The position numbers and the translations under genes are program-made. A DNA stretch of 6,102 nucleotides from an uncultured Acetatifactor sp. (GTDB lineage: Bacteria; Bacillota; Clostridia; Lachnospirales; Lachnospiraceae): contig CAJUJN010000135.1 of the NCBI GenBank assembly GCA_910586775.1, positions 1 through 6,102 on the forward strand, written 5' to 3'. Below are positions 1 through 5,993 of the stretch, piece after piece (position 1 is the first letter of the stretch; the number at the start of each line of letters is the position of its first letter). The notes below the pieces were generated by a model that saw only the letters and a list, made by a program, of their open reading frames with translations, did not search any database and had not been told where the DNA came from.

Positions 1-27
1 AAAGTTTTTGGTGAGGAAAAATTTCAT

Positions 28-981
28 GTGGTACTACTTTTTCTCTCATCTAGGGGTCAATATGCAAATACCACAGGTATAGTCATAATAAAAGATGGAA
101 TTGTATCCTATGAAAAATATTTTAAAGGTTGTACAGCGGAAAGCCGTGTTCACGTTTATTCTGTAACAAAAAGCGTTATTTCAATATTGCTTGGTATTGC
201 TCTGGATAAAGGATACATTAAAAATATTGAAGAGAAAGTGTTGGATTACTTCCCGGAATACAAAGTGAAAAGGGGAGAGAAAAAAATACAGAATATTACA
301 CTAAGGGATATACTGACAATGACGGCGCCTTATAAATATCGATTGTTTGCACCTTATATAAAATACTTCACAAGTAGTGACTGGGTAGAATTTTCGCTTG
401 ATTTATTAGGCGGTTGTGGGAAGGTAGGGACATTCCGATATGCCCCATTGATCGGACCGGACATTTTATCGGGAATTTTGGTGAGAGCAACAGGGCAATC
501 CGTATTAGAGTTTGCGGCAGAGAATTTATTTGAACCGCTTGGGATTAAAGTGGAAAACAATTTACTATTCGAAAGCAAAGAGGAACAAATGGCATTTAAT
601 CAATCTACGGATACTAGCGGATGGGCAGTAGATCCCACGGGAATTCATGCGGCAGGCTGGGGACTTACGCTTACGCCCATGGATATGGCAAAGATTGGGC
701 AGTTATATCTGAATGGCGGTATGTGGGAGGGGAAGCGGATCGTTTCCTCAAAATGGGTAGAGGACAGTACGATAGAACACAGCCGATGGAAAAAAGAGAA
801 TCTGCCCTATGGATATCTGTGGTGGGTAAATGAGGATGGTTATGCAGCTATGGGGGATGGCGGCAATATCATTTATGTAAACACAAAGAAGAAGCTGGTG
901 ATTTCTATTGCAGCCCTCTTTGTACCCAAAGCAGGGGATAGAATAGAACTGATTACGAAATTCATTGAGCCTATTTTATGA
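28..981 (+). CDS. Serine hydrolase, beta-lactamase (class C) fold; possibly 5'-partial
   Basis: Probable serine hydrolase of the class C beta-lactamase / 6-aminohexanoate-dimer hydrolase superfamily. Numbered from the GTG at 28, the nucleophile motif SVTK is at residues 45-48 and the second catalytic motif is probably centred on Y138 (RYAP, in place of the usual YSN/YAN). The late conserved blocks are AAGWGLTLTPMDMAKIG (208-224), YGYLWW (261-266) and GDGGNIIYV (277-285), the counterpart of the KTG/HxG strand. The substrate cannot be told; many relatives are esterases or peptidases rather than resistance enzymes. The frame stays open to base 1, so 28 is only a possible start: GAGG at 13-16 precedes the GTG, but the first dozen residues look unlike the helical N-terminus usual here, so the gene may begin further left or carry an upstream lesion. 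The first two thirds are visibly more AT-rich than the genes after 1600. No obvious terminator follows. Family is secure, start and substrate are not. Confidence 0.88.
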   Translation: MVLLFLSSRGQYANTTGIVIIKDGIVSYEKYFKGCTAESRVHVYSVTKSVISILLGIALDKGYIKNIEEKVLDYFPEYKVKRGEKKIQNITLRDILTMTAPYKYRLFAPYIKYFTSSDWVEFSLDLLGGCGKVGTFRYAPLIGPDILSGILVRATGQSVLEFAAENLFEPLGIKVENNLLFESKEEQMAFNQSTDTSGWAVDPTGIHAAGWGLTLTPMDMAKIGQLYLNGGMWEGKRIVSSKWVEDSTIEHSRWKKENLPYGYLWWVNEDGYAAMGDGGNIIYVNTKKKLVISIAALFVPKAGDRIELITKFIEPIL

Positions 982-1073
982 GATGAAAGGCTGCACAAAA
1001 TGAGGTTTTCGGAGTGCGTTTTTGCCTGTCAGAAGATATACTGCGCACTGGTTGAATTTGCAGTACAACCTGA

Positions 1074-1134
1074 CTGCAGACCGCCAGCCAGGTATTTTCC
1101 CGGAGGCATCACTGTAAATCCTGGAGGTCTGCAG
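1074..1134. repeat. Imperfect inverted repeat / stem-loop
   Basis: CTGCAGACC at 1074-1082 is the exact reverse complement of GGTCTGCAG at 1126-1134. Further in, CCAGG and ATTT on the left face AAAT and CCTGG on the right, with small bulges, so the whole stretch can fold into one long interrupted hairpin. There is no T-tract after it, so a simple intrinsic terminator is unlikely. It could be an element end, a recombination site or a fossil of a structured RNA. I cannot assign it to a known family. Confidence 0.5.
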
Positions 1135-1201
1135 TATAACAGACGCTATAACCTGGGGATTTTAGGGTGCCCAACCGCACAGGAGGAATTTTTTTTAGCA
1201 C

Positions 1202-1408
1202 TTGCCGCCGCGTAAACGGTTTGGTACAATAGAACCATGTTTTCGGCAGGAAGCCCAGATCCGCGATGCCATGCCTGCGGAGGAAGTCAGACAGATTATG
1301 GAGAAAATCCCCCTGTGGTCTACCGCAGCGGATAACCTGGCATCCCGCAGATTGGCCCAAAAGATAGGATTTGCCGAATATACGGAAGTCATTTTCGTGA
1401 CATTGTAA
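1202..1408 (+). pseudogene. C-terminal remnant of a GNAT-family N-acetyltransferase
   Basis: The open frame from TTG 1202 to TAA 1406-1408 ends in a stretch typical of the last third of GNAT acetyltransferases: IPLWSTAADNLASRRLAQ (residues 36-53) followed by KIGFAEYTEV. The pattern 'DN.AS..LA.K.GF..Y' marks the final helix and strand of the acetyl-CoA binding fold. The N-terminal part of the fold, including the pyrophosphate-binding R/QxxGxG/A loop, is missing. The frame is closed by a TAG at 1196-1198, and residues 1-30 show no GNAT resemblance. This is best read as a decayed gene fragment left by a deletion or rearrangement. It might be translated as a 68-residue peptide, since AGGAGG lies at 1181-1186, but the spacing of about 15 bases to TTG is poor. 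The family call is fairly good; a functional product is unlikely. Confidence 0.6.
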
Positions 1409-1590
1409 GCTTCCTGCAAGTTTCAGCCCCAAAGCCCGTCGGCCGGAGCGAAGGGACTTTCCATGGCCAAGCTTGCAAAGTGCCGCATTTTTCAGGCGTT
1501 TCTCTCCAGGTTTATAGAAAATGTGCATGGATTTAATCTAAACAATTTGGGAAGAACTGAAAAAAAGCTGGAACCGGCGGAGGAGACGCC

Positions 1591-1597
1591 GAGGAGG
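1591..1597 (+). promoter_or_regulatory. Ribosome binding site that decides the HD gene start
   Basis: GAGGAGG lies at 1591-1597, just before two adjacent in-frame ATG codons at 1600 and 1603. The gap is two bases to the first and five to the second, so the second ATG is the better start; the product then begins MTRETYTLL. Confidence 0.6.
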
Positions 1598-1602
1598 ATA
1601 TG

Positions 1603-2181
1603 ATGACAAGAGAGACTTACACCCTGCTGGAAGACTACATGCTGTCCTGCATGGAGGACAGCGCCCACGACAAGGAGCATATCTACCGCGTCCTGTACAC
1701 TGCCCTGGACATCGCCGGGACGGAAAAGGACGTGGACATGGACGTGCTGATCTGCGCATGTCTGCTGCATGACATCGGTCGCCGGGAGCAGTTTGAGGAT
1801 CCCCGGGTATGCCATGCCCGCGCCGGGGCGGATAAAGCATATCGCTTCTTGTGGGAGCACGGCTTCCCGGAGAGCTTCGCGGCGCATGTCAGGGAATGCA
1901 TTTCGTCCCACCGCTACAGAAAGGACAACCAGCCCCGGACCATAGAGGCGAAGATACTCTTCGATGCGGATAAGGTGGATGTGTCCGGCACCATCGGCAT
2001 TGCCAGGACGCTGGTCTACAAGGGGCAGGTCTCGGAGCCCCTGTACAGGGTGTTGCCGGACGGACGCGTCTCCGATGGGACAGGTGATGCGGAGCCATCT
2101 TTCTTTCAGGAATATAAATATAAGCTGGAGGGCCTGTACGATAGATTCCATACGGCTCGGGGCGCGGAAATCGCAGGCTAG
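1603..2181 (+). CDS. HD-domain metal-dependent phosphohydrolase (YpgQ/YedJ-like), ended early by an in-frame amber codon
   Basis: Soluble HD-superfamily phosphohydrolase. Related proteins such as Bacillus subtilis YpgQ hydrolyse nucleotides with a divalent metal; the substrate here is unknown. Numbered from the ATG at 1603, the metal ligands are visible in order: H26 in HDKEHIYRV, the HD pair H56-D57 in LLHDIGR, H103 in SSHRYR, and the late aspartate region FDADKVD (about 120-126), giving the H...HD...D signature. The region EYKYKLEGLYDRFHTARG (170-187) matches the conserved C-terminal helix of this subfamily. Translation stops at TAG 2179-2181, where relatives normally continue; the same frame stays open for 32 more codons with a family-like sequence (next feature). 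The catalytic core is therefore complete and only the final helix is lost, so the product might still be active. It appears to be the first gene of the + strand cluster. Confidence 0.85.
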   Translation: MTRETYTLLEDYMLSCMEDSAHDKEHIYRVLYTALDIAGTEKDVDMDVLICACLLHDIGRREQFEDPRVCHARAGADKAYRFLWEHGFPESFAAHVRECISSHRYRKDNQPRTIEAKILFDADKVDVSGTIGIARTLVYKGQVSEPLYRVLPDGRVSDGTGDAEPSFFQEYKYKLEGLYDRFHTARGAEIAG

Positions 2182-2280
2182 AGGCGGCAGGCCGCTGCAG
2201 CCTTTTACGAGAGTCTTCTGCGGGAGGTGAGCGAGCCCTGCGGGAAAGGCCGCGAAATGCTCCGGGCTTATGTGGAGTGA
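2182..2280 (+). pseudogene. Severed C-terminal tail of the HD phosphohydrolase
   Basis: Directly after the TAG at 2179-2181 the same frame reads RRQAAAAFYESLLREV and continues to a TGA at 2278-2280. The stretch 'RR.AA..FYE.L..EV' is what relatives of this HD subfamily carry after 'FxTxRGxEIA', so it is the original end of the gene and not chance sequence. One base change (for example GAG to TAG) would explain the break. The amber codon is an ordinary stop elsewhere here: the protein ending at 5945 also stops with TAG. Read-through or suppression is possible but not supported by anything seen. Confidence 0.75.
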
Positions 2281-2388
2281 ACCCACAGGGATTGAGCCAT
2301 ATGGCTGACTGCGGGCGGTCAGGAGATTTCGAGCTGTCCAGAGATTATATCACGAAAATGCAGAAACAAAGAGCGGTGGCCGGATGCA

Positions 2389-2424
2389 AAATGCTTCATG
2401 GCTGTCAAATGCTTCACGGCTGTT
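2389..2424. repeat. Two tandem 18-base repeats
   Basis: AAATGCTTCATGGCTGTC (2389-2406) is followed directly by AAATGCTTCACGGCTGTT (2407-2424), with two differences. They lie in the 188-base gap between the HD gene and the TmrB-like gene, which otherwise shows no gene. The unit length is a multiple of three, but no convincing coding frame runs through. It may be a replication-slippage product or a duplicated regulatory site. Confidence 0.7.
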
Positions 2425-2468
2425 CCGAGGAAACGTTAAACCGAACACCATAACACGGGAGGGGATTT

Positions 2469-2984
2469 ATGATTATATGGATCAGCGGAGCCTATGGCGT
2501 CGGCAAGTCCACATTGGCGGACGCGCCGGCAGAAAGAATGGAAAACCCATTGATCTTCGATGCGGAAGAAGTGGGCAATGCCGTCAGGGGCAATTACCCG
2601 GACTTCCCTTACGGATATGTCTTCGAAGATTATCCGCTGTGGGGCGAGTTCTGCCATAAACTGCTCAGGGACATCCATGATACTTTCCAAAAGGATATCC
2701 TTGTGCCCATGACGCTGGTAAGGAGGGCATCCTATGAGAAAATCATCCAGTCTCTGGCCGGGGACGGAATCGAAACATTCCTTATCATCCTGGAGGCATC
2801 CCGCCAGAGCATCCATGACCGTATCCTGGCCAGGGGAGAGGAAGAGGGCTGCTGGTGCATGGAGAACATTGAAATGGCGCGGGCAGGCTCTGGGATTCTG
2901 CCCGGAATCCACATTGACACGGATGACAGGGGAGTGGAAGAACTGGCTGCGATTGTCCTGGCCAAGGTGCTGGCGCATCGCTGA
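2469..2984 (+). CDS. TmrB-like P-loop NTP-binding protein (kinase-like)
   Basis: A 171-residue P-loop protein resembling TmrB, the tunicamycin-resistance ATP-binding protein of Bacillus subtilis. The start MIIWISGAYGVGKST carries a Walker A motif GAYGVGKS at residues 7-14. DAEEVG (31-36) corresponds to DPEKMG in TmrB. PLWGEF (56-61) and DILVPMTLV (76-84) match TmrB's PLW..F and LIVPMTIV blocks, as I remember that sequence. R118 and R122, near RILARGEEE, may form the lid over the nucleotide, and HIDTDD (148-153) is the end block. It is somewhat shorter than TmrB (about 197 residues). No signal peptide or membrane helix is seen. GGGAGGGG at 2457-2464 gives a well-spaced ribosome site for ATG 2469. 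TmrB-like proteins are often annotated as generic AAA or adenylylsulfate-kinase-like proteins; tunicamycin resistance must not be assumed. Its 3' end is duplicated just downstream. Confidence 0.85.
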   Translation: MIIWISGAYGVGKSTLADAPAERMENPLIFDAEEVGNAVRGNYPDFPYGYVFEDYPLWGEFCHKLLRDIHDTFQKDILVPMTLVRRASYEKIIQSLAGDGIETFLIILEASRQSIHDRILARGEEEGCWCMENIEMARAGSGILPGIHIDTDDRGVEELAAIVLAKVLAHR

Positions 2985-3212
2985 AAACCGTCCCCGTCCG
3001 GTACAAAATGGCCATTGGTGTGCCGAAGCAGACGGAGACATGGATAACAGAGACAGGGCAGAGGGAGCCAGGGAGCGTAGGAACTGGCAGGCATCGCCCT
3101 GGGCAAGGTGCTGGAGCATCGCTGAAAAACAGTTCTCCGTCGCCCAGGACAAGCTGGCCATTGGTATGCCGAAGGTCAATGGGGTCAATGGGGACAGGGC
3201 TGACAGAGACAA
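2920..3212. repeat. Diverged tandem duplication containing the 3' end of the TmrB-like gene
   Basis: Two adjacent copies of about 140 bases. The first covers the last codons of the TmrB-like gene and about 80 bases beyond; the second lies at about 3062-3212. Matching landmarks are AACTGGC at 2941 and 3082, GCATCGCTGAAAA at 2975 and 3116 (period 141), and GGCCATTGGT at 3010 and 3156 (period 146, so a five-base indel lies between), then ACAGAGAC near the end of each copy. The period of 141 keeps the frame: the second copy reads ELAGIALGKVLEHR and a stop at the place where the gene reads ELAAIVLAKVLAHR and a stop. It is headless, with a TAG just before that tail. The many base differences show that the event is old. 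It is either a simple segmental duplication or the residue of a second, mostly deleted TmrB-like gene. Confidence 0.8.
3174..3191. repeat. Two tandem 9-base repeats
   Basis: GGTCAATGG occurs at 3174-3182 and again at 3183-3191, inside the second copy of the larger duplication and about 35 bases before the phosphotransferase start. The first copy of the larger duplication lacks it, so it arose afterwards. It is probably slippage; no regulatory role can be shown. Confidence 0.65.
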
Positions 3213-3227
3213 ATGAAAGGGGCAAGA

Positions 3228-4148
3228 ATGACGGAACAGACACAGATTTTAGACAGACTGAACCAAGAGTACGACATGGATTTTGAAGTCGTGGAATTCC
3301 TCCGGGACAGCGGCTGCACCGCTTACGCAGTCCACGCAAAAGGCTGCAGATACTTCCTGCGCGTCACGAAGCCCATGTTCAGCGACACGGCCAGGAGATC
3401 CCTGGACATCCATCTGTTCCTGCAGGAGCAGGGCTTTTCCGTTCCCCGTATCCTTTTTACGAAAGACGGCTCCCCCTGTGTACAAGAAAGAGGCGGAACG
3501 GGCAGCTCCTTCTACGTCCTGTATGAATTCATAGAGGGCACAGAGGTGGAGCCGGAGCAGGACGCAGAGGCCACAGGGGCTTTTGTGGGGAAGCTGCACA
3601 AAACCATGAAGGGATATCCGGGCACAATTCCCTCAAACGGCAGGCATTACTATCTGGACAGGTATCTCCACATTCTGCGCAGGAAACAATATGCCAGGGC
3701 GGATGAATTCGCCGCATACGGAGAGAGGCTGTGGAAGAAAGTGAAAGACCTGCCATATGGATACTGCCATGGCGACATGTACCGGGGCAATATACTGAAG
3801 ACAGCGGAGGGCCGCCTATATATCCTGGATTTCGATACCTCCTGCCGGGGGTTTCCCATGTACGACCTGGCCTTGATCTGCAACATGACGGATTATTTCC
3901 AACTGGAAAACGACGGATGGCGAAAATCCCAAATGGTATATGAACGGTTCCTGCCCCAATACCTGAGACATAACAGCCTGAGCAAGAGGGAGACAGAGGC
4001 TTTTCCCGATTTGATTGCGCTGTACCATTTCGCCCTGCAGGCCACGATAATCGAGATATTCGGAATGGACTGCGTGGACGAGGAATTTTTTCACCGCCAG
4101 CTGGCATGGCTGTATCAGTGGCAGGAACAGTGCGGCGGGATTGGCTGA
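3228..4148 (+). CDS. Phosphotransferase of the aminoglycoside phosphotransferase / choline kinase fold
   Basis: ATP-dependent small-molecule kinase of the APH family (protein-kinase-like fold). Counting from the ATG at 3228, the catalytic loop is CHGDMYRGN (about 180-188), with the catalytic aspartate D183 and metal-binding N188. The metal-binding DFD motif, ILDFDTS, is at about 199-205 with D201. In the N-lobe, RYFLRVTKP (41-49) is the strand normally carrying the ATP-binding lysine, and FYVLYEFIEG (95-104) is the hinge. The length of about 306 residues fits the family. I chose ATG 3228 over the in-frame ATG 3213 because AAAGGGG at 3216-3222 lies five bases before it, inside the longer version. 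The substrate could be an amino alcohol, homoserine, sugar or antibiotic; the motifs do not tell. It begins right after the duplication and is followed 52 bases later by the HAD gene, without a visible terminator, so they are probably co-transcribed. Confidence 0.85.
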   Translation: MTEQTQILDRLNQEYDMDFEVVEFLRDSGCTAYAVHAKGCRYFLRVTKPMFSDTARRSLDIHLFLQEQGFSVPRILFTKDGSPCVQERGGTGSSFYVLYEFIEGTEVEPEQDAEATGAFVGKLHKTMKGYPGTIPSNGRHYYLDRYLHILRRKQYARADEFAAYGERLWKKVKDLPYGYCHGDMYRGNILKTAEGRLYILDFDTSCRGFPMYDLALICNMTDYFQLENDGWRKSQMVYERFLPQYLRHNSLSKRETEAFPDLIALYHFALQATIIEIFGMDCVDEEFFHRQLAWLYQWQEQCGGIG

Positions 4149-4200
4149 CTGCGAGGAACGATAAGCCGCCGGATAAGTCCGCGAAAGGAAAGGGTAGACG

Positions 4201-5094
4201 ATGAGGACATTATATGTCACTGATTTGGACGGAACGCTGCTGAACACGAAAGACAAAGTCAGCCCCGAGAGCCTCCGGATCATCAACGAGCTGGTGGGCC
4301 GGGGGATGCTTTTTACCTATGCCACCGCCAGGTCTCTGGAATCGGCGTCCGTGGTGGCGGAAGGCCTGAAGCTGGCAATGCCTGTGATCGTATACAACGG
4401 GGCGTTCATCATGCACCCCGGCTCAGGGGAGATTATATCCTCGCTGTACTTCACGGAGGAGGAAGCCGGATTTGTCAGGCGCATCCTGGAGCAGACGCGC
4501 GTCAGCCCGCTGGTATACTCCTTCGTGCAGGGCAGGGAGAGGGTATCCTGGAACGCCGCCCGGGAGAATGAGGGGATAAAACGGTATCTCTCAAAACGGA
4601 CAGGCGACAGGAGGCTGAGGCCCCTGGAGGGCGCGGACGGACTCTACGACGGAGATGTCTTCTATTATACCTGCATAGGCGAGAAAGAGGAGCTGATGCC
4701 GCTGTACGAAATATTTTCCGGGGACAGGAGGTTCCGCTGCACCATTCAGCAGGAACTGTACCGGCCGGAGTACTGGTGCGAGATCATGCCCCGGAAGGCC
4801 ACCAAAGCCGAGGCCATCAAGACATTGAAAAGCCTGTGGGACTGCTACAGGGTCATCTCTTTCGGAGATGCCGTCAACGACATTCCCATGTTCCGGCTGT
4901 CCGATGAATGCTACGCCGTAGAGAACGCCGTTCCGGAGCTGAAAAAGGCCGCTACAGGCATCCTGGACAGCAACGACAGGGATGGTGTGGCGAAATGGCT
5001 GCGGGAGAATGCTATCCTGAGCCAGAAGGACTGCGGCAGGGGGGACGATGCCGCTGCCGGGAAAAGAGAGAAAGCAGATCAGGATGCAGGATAA
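4201..5094 (+). CDS. Cof-type HAD-IIB phosphatase
   Basis: Cytoplasmic haloacid-dehalogenase-superfamily hydrolase of the Cof/YidA type, which removes phosphate from sugar phosphates, cofactors or similar small molecules. All four HAD motifs are visible: DLDGTLL at 8-14 (nucleophile D8, acid/base D10), T42 in YATARS (motif II), K202 in KATKAEAI (motif III) and GDAVNDIPM at 222-230 (motif IV, metal-binding D223 and D227). The C2B cap fills about residues 80-195. GDRDG-like sequence (SNDRDGVAKWL, 257-267) matches the usual Cof ending, N.DGVA..L. About 27 further residues, AILSQKDC onward, rich in charge, Gly and Ala, go past the normal end and look like a later extension. GGAAAGGG about ten bases before ATG 4201 serves as ribosome site. 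The gene lies between the kinase and the unrecognised gene, so it may act on a product of the former, but this is speculation. Confidence 0.92.
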   Translation: MRTLYVTDLDGTLLNTKDKVSPESLRIINELVGRGMLFTYATARSLESASVVAEGLKLAMPVIVYNGAFIMHPGSGEIISSLYFTEEEAGFVRRILEQTRVSPLVYSFVQGRERVSWNAARENEGIKRYLSKRTGDRRLRPLEGADGLYDGDVFYYTCIGEKEELMPLYEIFSGDRRFRCTIQQELYRPEYWCEIMPRKATKAEAIKTLKSLWDCYRVISFGDAVNDIPMFRLSDECYAVENAVPELKKAATGILDSNDRDGVAKWLRENAILSQKDCGRGDDAAAGKREKADQDAG

Positions 5095-5144
5095 TCGGTT
5101 CATGGATTCCGAGAGACTGACCCTGGGAACGGAGGTATGCTCTG

Positions 5145-5945
5145 ATGGCATACAATGGAAAGAATTCATGTAAATTCGAACAGATATGGACAGAATTCCG
5201 AAGCAAAATGCGACAGGATAAACTGCAGGCAGAGGAATTTACAGAAGAGATGCAGCCGCTTTTATCCATGTTCCTATGCGGCCCGGAGGCGGAAAAGCGG
5301 AGGGAGAAATTCCTTTCCGCCCCATACGAAGTGCTCGCGGGAAGCGCGAAACAAAGCGTCGTCATCCACTGTGCCGATGACGATTACAGATTCGACTTCT
5401 CACAGACCCACAATGTATGGAAACTATCCTTTATTGAATGCATAACATTGCCTGTGGCCCACATTGACTCATTGCCGTATGCAGATTTTAAAGACCTTCC
5501 GGAAAAAGAAGCCCAAATCCGCAGCGAAAAAGAAATCTCCAGGCTGGTGTACTTCTATAATCAATTCAAAAAGCTGGAAGGAAAGCAAAAGGCCCTTGAA
5601 ATGTTCCAGGACGGCGCCGGTGAATCCCTCTGTGCCAGATCCTGGGTGCCGTTCTACAATGACAGGCTTTCCTACATCGCCTATGCCGCATGGATGGAGC
5701 GCCGCATCTATGGAGAACAGGTGGAGATAATACAGTTTGAGGAAACATGCTGCTGTCTGAGGTTTGGCCGCCATCTATGGAGAAGGATATATACAATGGC
5801 CGGGCATATTCGGGAAATGATAGACTATGACGAATACATGGGCATCTTTGAGGCCATATGGCAGGACAGGGCTTCCGCAAATGGCTGGCTGCTGGAAATT
5901 GGTTACCACGACGAAGATACAGACCTGATTTTCAGAAGCCGGTAG
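5145..5945 (+). CDS. Conserved-looking hypothetical protein, 266 residues
   Basis: I do not recognise the family. The codon pattern, length and ribosome site (GGAGG at 5131-5135, nine bases before ATG 5145) support a real gene. The product looks soluble, with no signal peptide or membrane helix. The N-terminal part (about 10-60) is charged and probably helical. The middle, VVIHCADDDYRFDFSQ (72-87), looks like two strands. KDLPEKEAQIRSEKEISRL (116-134) is a likely helix. A tryptophan- and tyrosine-rich C-terminal half follows: WVPFYNDRLSYIAYAAW (167-183), a CCC triplet at 202-204, and YDEYMGIFEAIWQDRA (228-243). The conserved feel of the aromatic C-half suggests a globular domain, and CCC could bind metal or be redox-active, but no function should be assigned. 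It starts 50 bases after the HAD gene with no terminator between, so it probably closes the operon; a large hairpin follows its TAG stop. Confidence 0.8.
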   Translation: MAYNGKNSCKFEQIWTEFRSKMRQDKLQAEEFTEEMQPLLSMFLCGPEAEKRREKFLSAPYEVLAGSAKQSVVIHCADDDYRFDFSQTHNVWKLSFIECITLPVAHIDSLPYADFKDLPEKEAQIRSEKEISRLVYFYNQFKKLEGKQKALEMFQDGAGESLCARSWVPFYNDRLSYIAYAAWMERRIYGEQVEIIQFEETCCCLRFGRHLWRRIYTMAGHIREMIDYDEYMGIFEAIWQDRASANGWLLEIGYHDEDTDLIFRSR

Positions 5946-5971
5946 GGCAGCCGCAGCATTTCGTCGCTGCC
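5946..5971 (+). other. Small hairpin just after the last gene
   Basis: GGCAGC at 5946-5951 can pair with GCTGCC at 5966-5971; alternatively GCAGC at 5953-5957 pairs with GCTGC at 5966-5970 around an eight-base loop. It begins at the stop codon of the 266-residue gene. No T-tract follows, so it is not a typical intrinsic terminator; it may protect the 3' end of the transcript or be chance. Confidence 0.35.
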
Positions 5972-5993
5972 TGGTGCCTAAGGAAGTGTCTAC

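Larger units (their letters stand above)
982..1599. other. Gap without an intact gene
   Basis: This 618-base stretch holds no convincing intact gene. Open frames at about 1000-1215 (+) and 1109-1528 (-) lack a credible start or any family resemblance I recognise. The parts that can be described are an imperfect inverted repeat at 1074-1134, a strong but unused Shine-Dalgarno-like AGGAGG at 1181-1186, a GNAT C-terminal remnant ending at 1408, and a bulged hairpin at 1431-1460 (AAAGCCC pairing with GGGACTTT, one bulged A). The hairpin sits just after the remnant and could be a worn terminator, though no long T-run follows. The promoter of the downstream cluster probably lies between about 1460 and 1590, where the sequence becomes AT-rich, but no clean -35/-10 pair could be picked. 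Confidence 0.6.

Noticed and set aside
1000..1215. Plus-strand frame of 71 codons after the serine hydrolase
   Set aside because: No ribosome site, no recognisable family, and it runs through the inverted repeat at 1074-1134. Kept only as part of the unassigned gap.
1109..1528. Minus-strand frame of 139 codons in the gap
   Set aside because: Opposite the GNAT remnant, with composition as expected for a shadow and no convincing start or family.
1409..1599. Promoter with TTTATA and TAATCT boxes around 1511-1540
   Set aside because: The boxes match consensus poorly and several equally weak alternatives exist, so no promoter was called.
1492..2286. Long open frame on the minus strand opposite the HD gene
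   Set aside because: It is the antisense shadow of a gene with clear HD motifs; its own translation shows no known family and no good ribosome site.
2303..2316. Shared GGCTGACTGCG near 2304 and near 4143
   Set aside because: About eleven bases, in one case overlapping a stop codon; chance similarity is likely and no longer repeat surrounds it.
2985..3060. Possible structured RNA or terminator after the TmrB-like gene (CGGTAC pairing with GTGCCG)
   Set aside because: A short stem can be drawn, but the second copy of the duplication does not preserve the pairing and no T-tract follows.
3174..3191. CRISPR-like array from the short repeats in 2920-3212
   Set aside because: Repeats are two-copy, directly adjacent and explained by tandem duplication; no regular spacers and no cas genes.
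2436..3212. Long minus-strand frame opposite the TmrB-like gene and the duplication
   Set aside because: Shadow frame; its internal repeats simply mirror the DNA duplication at 2920-3212.
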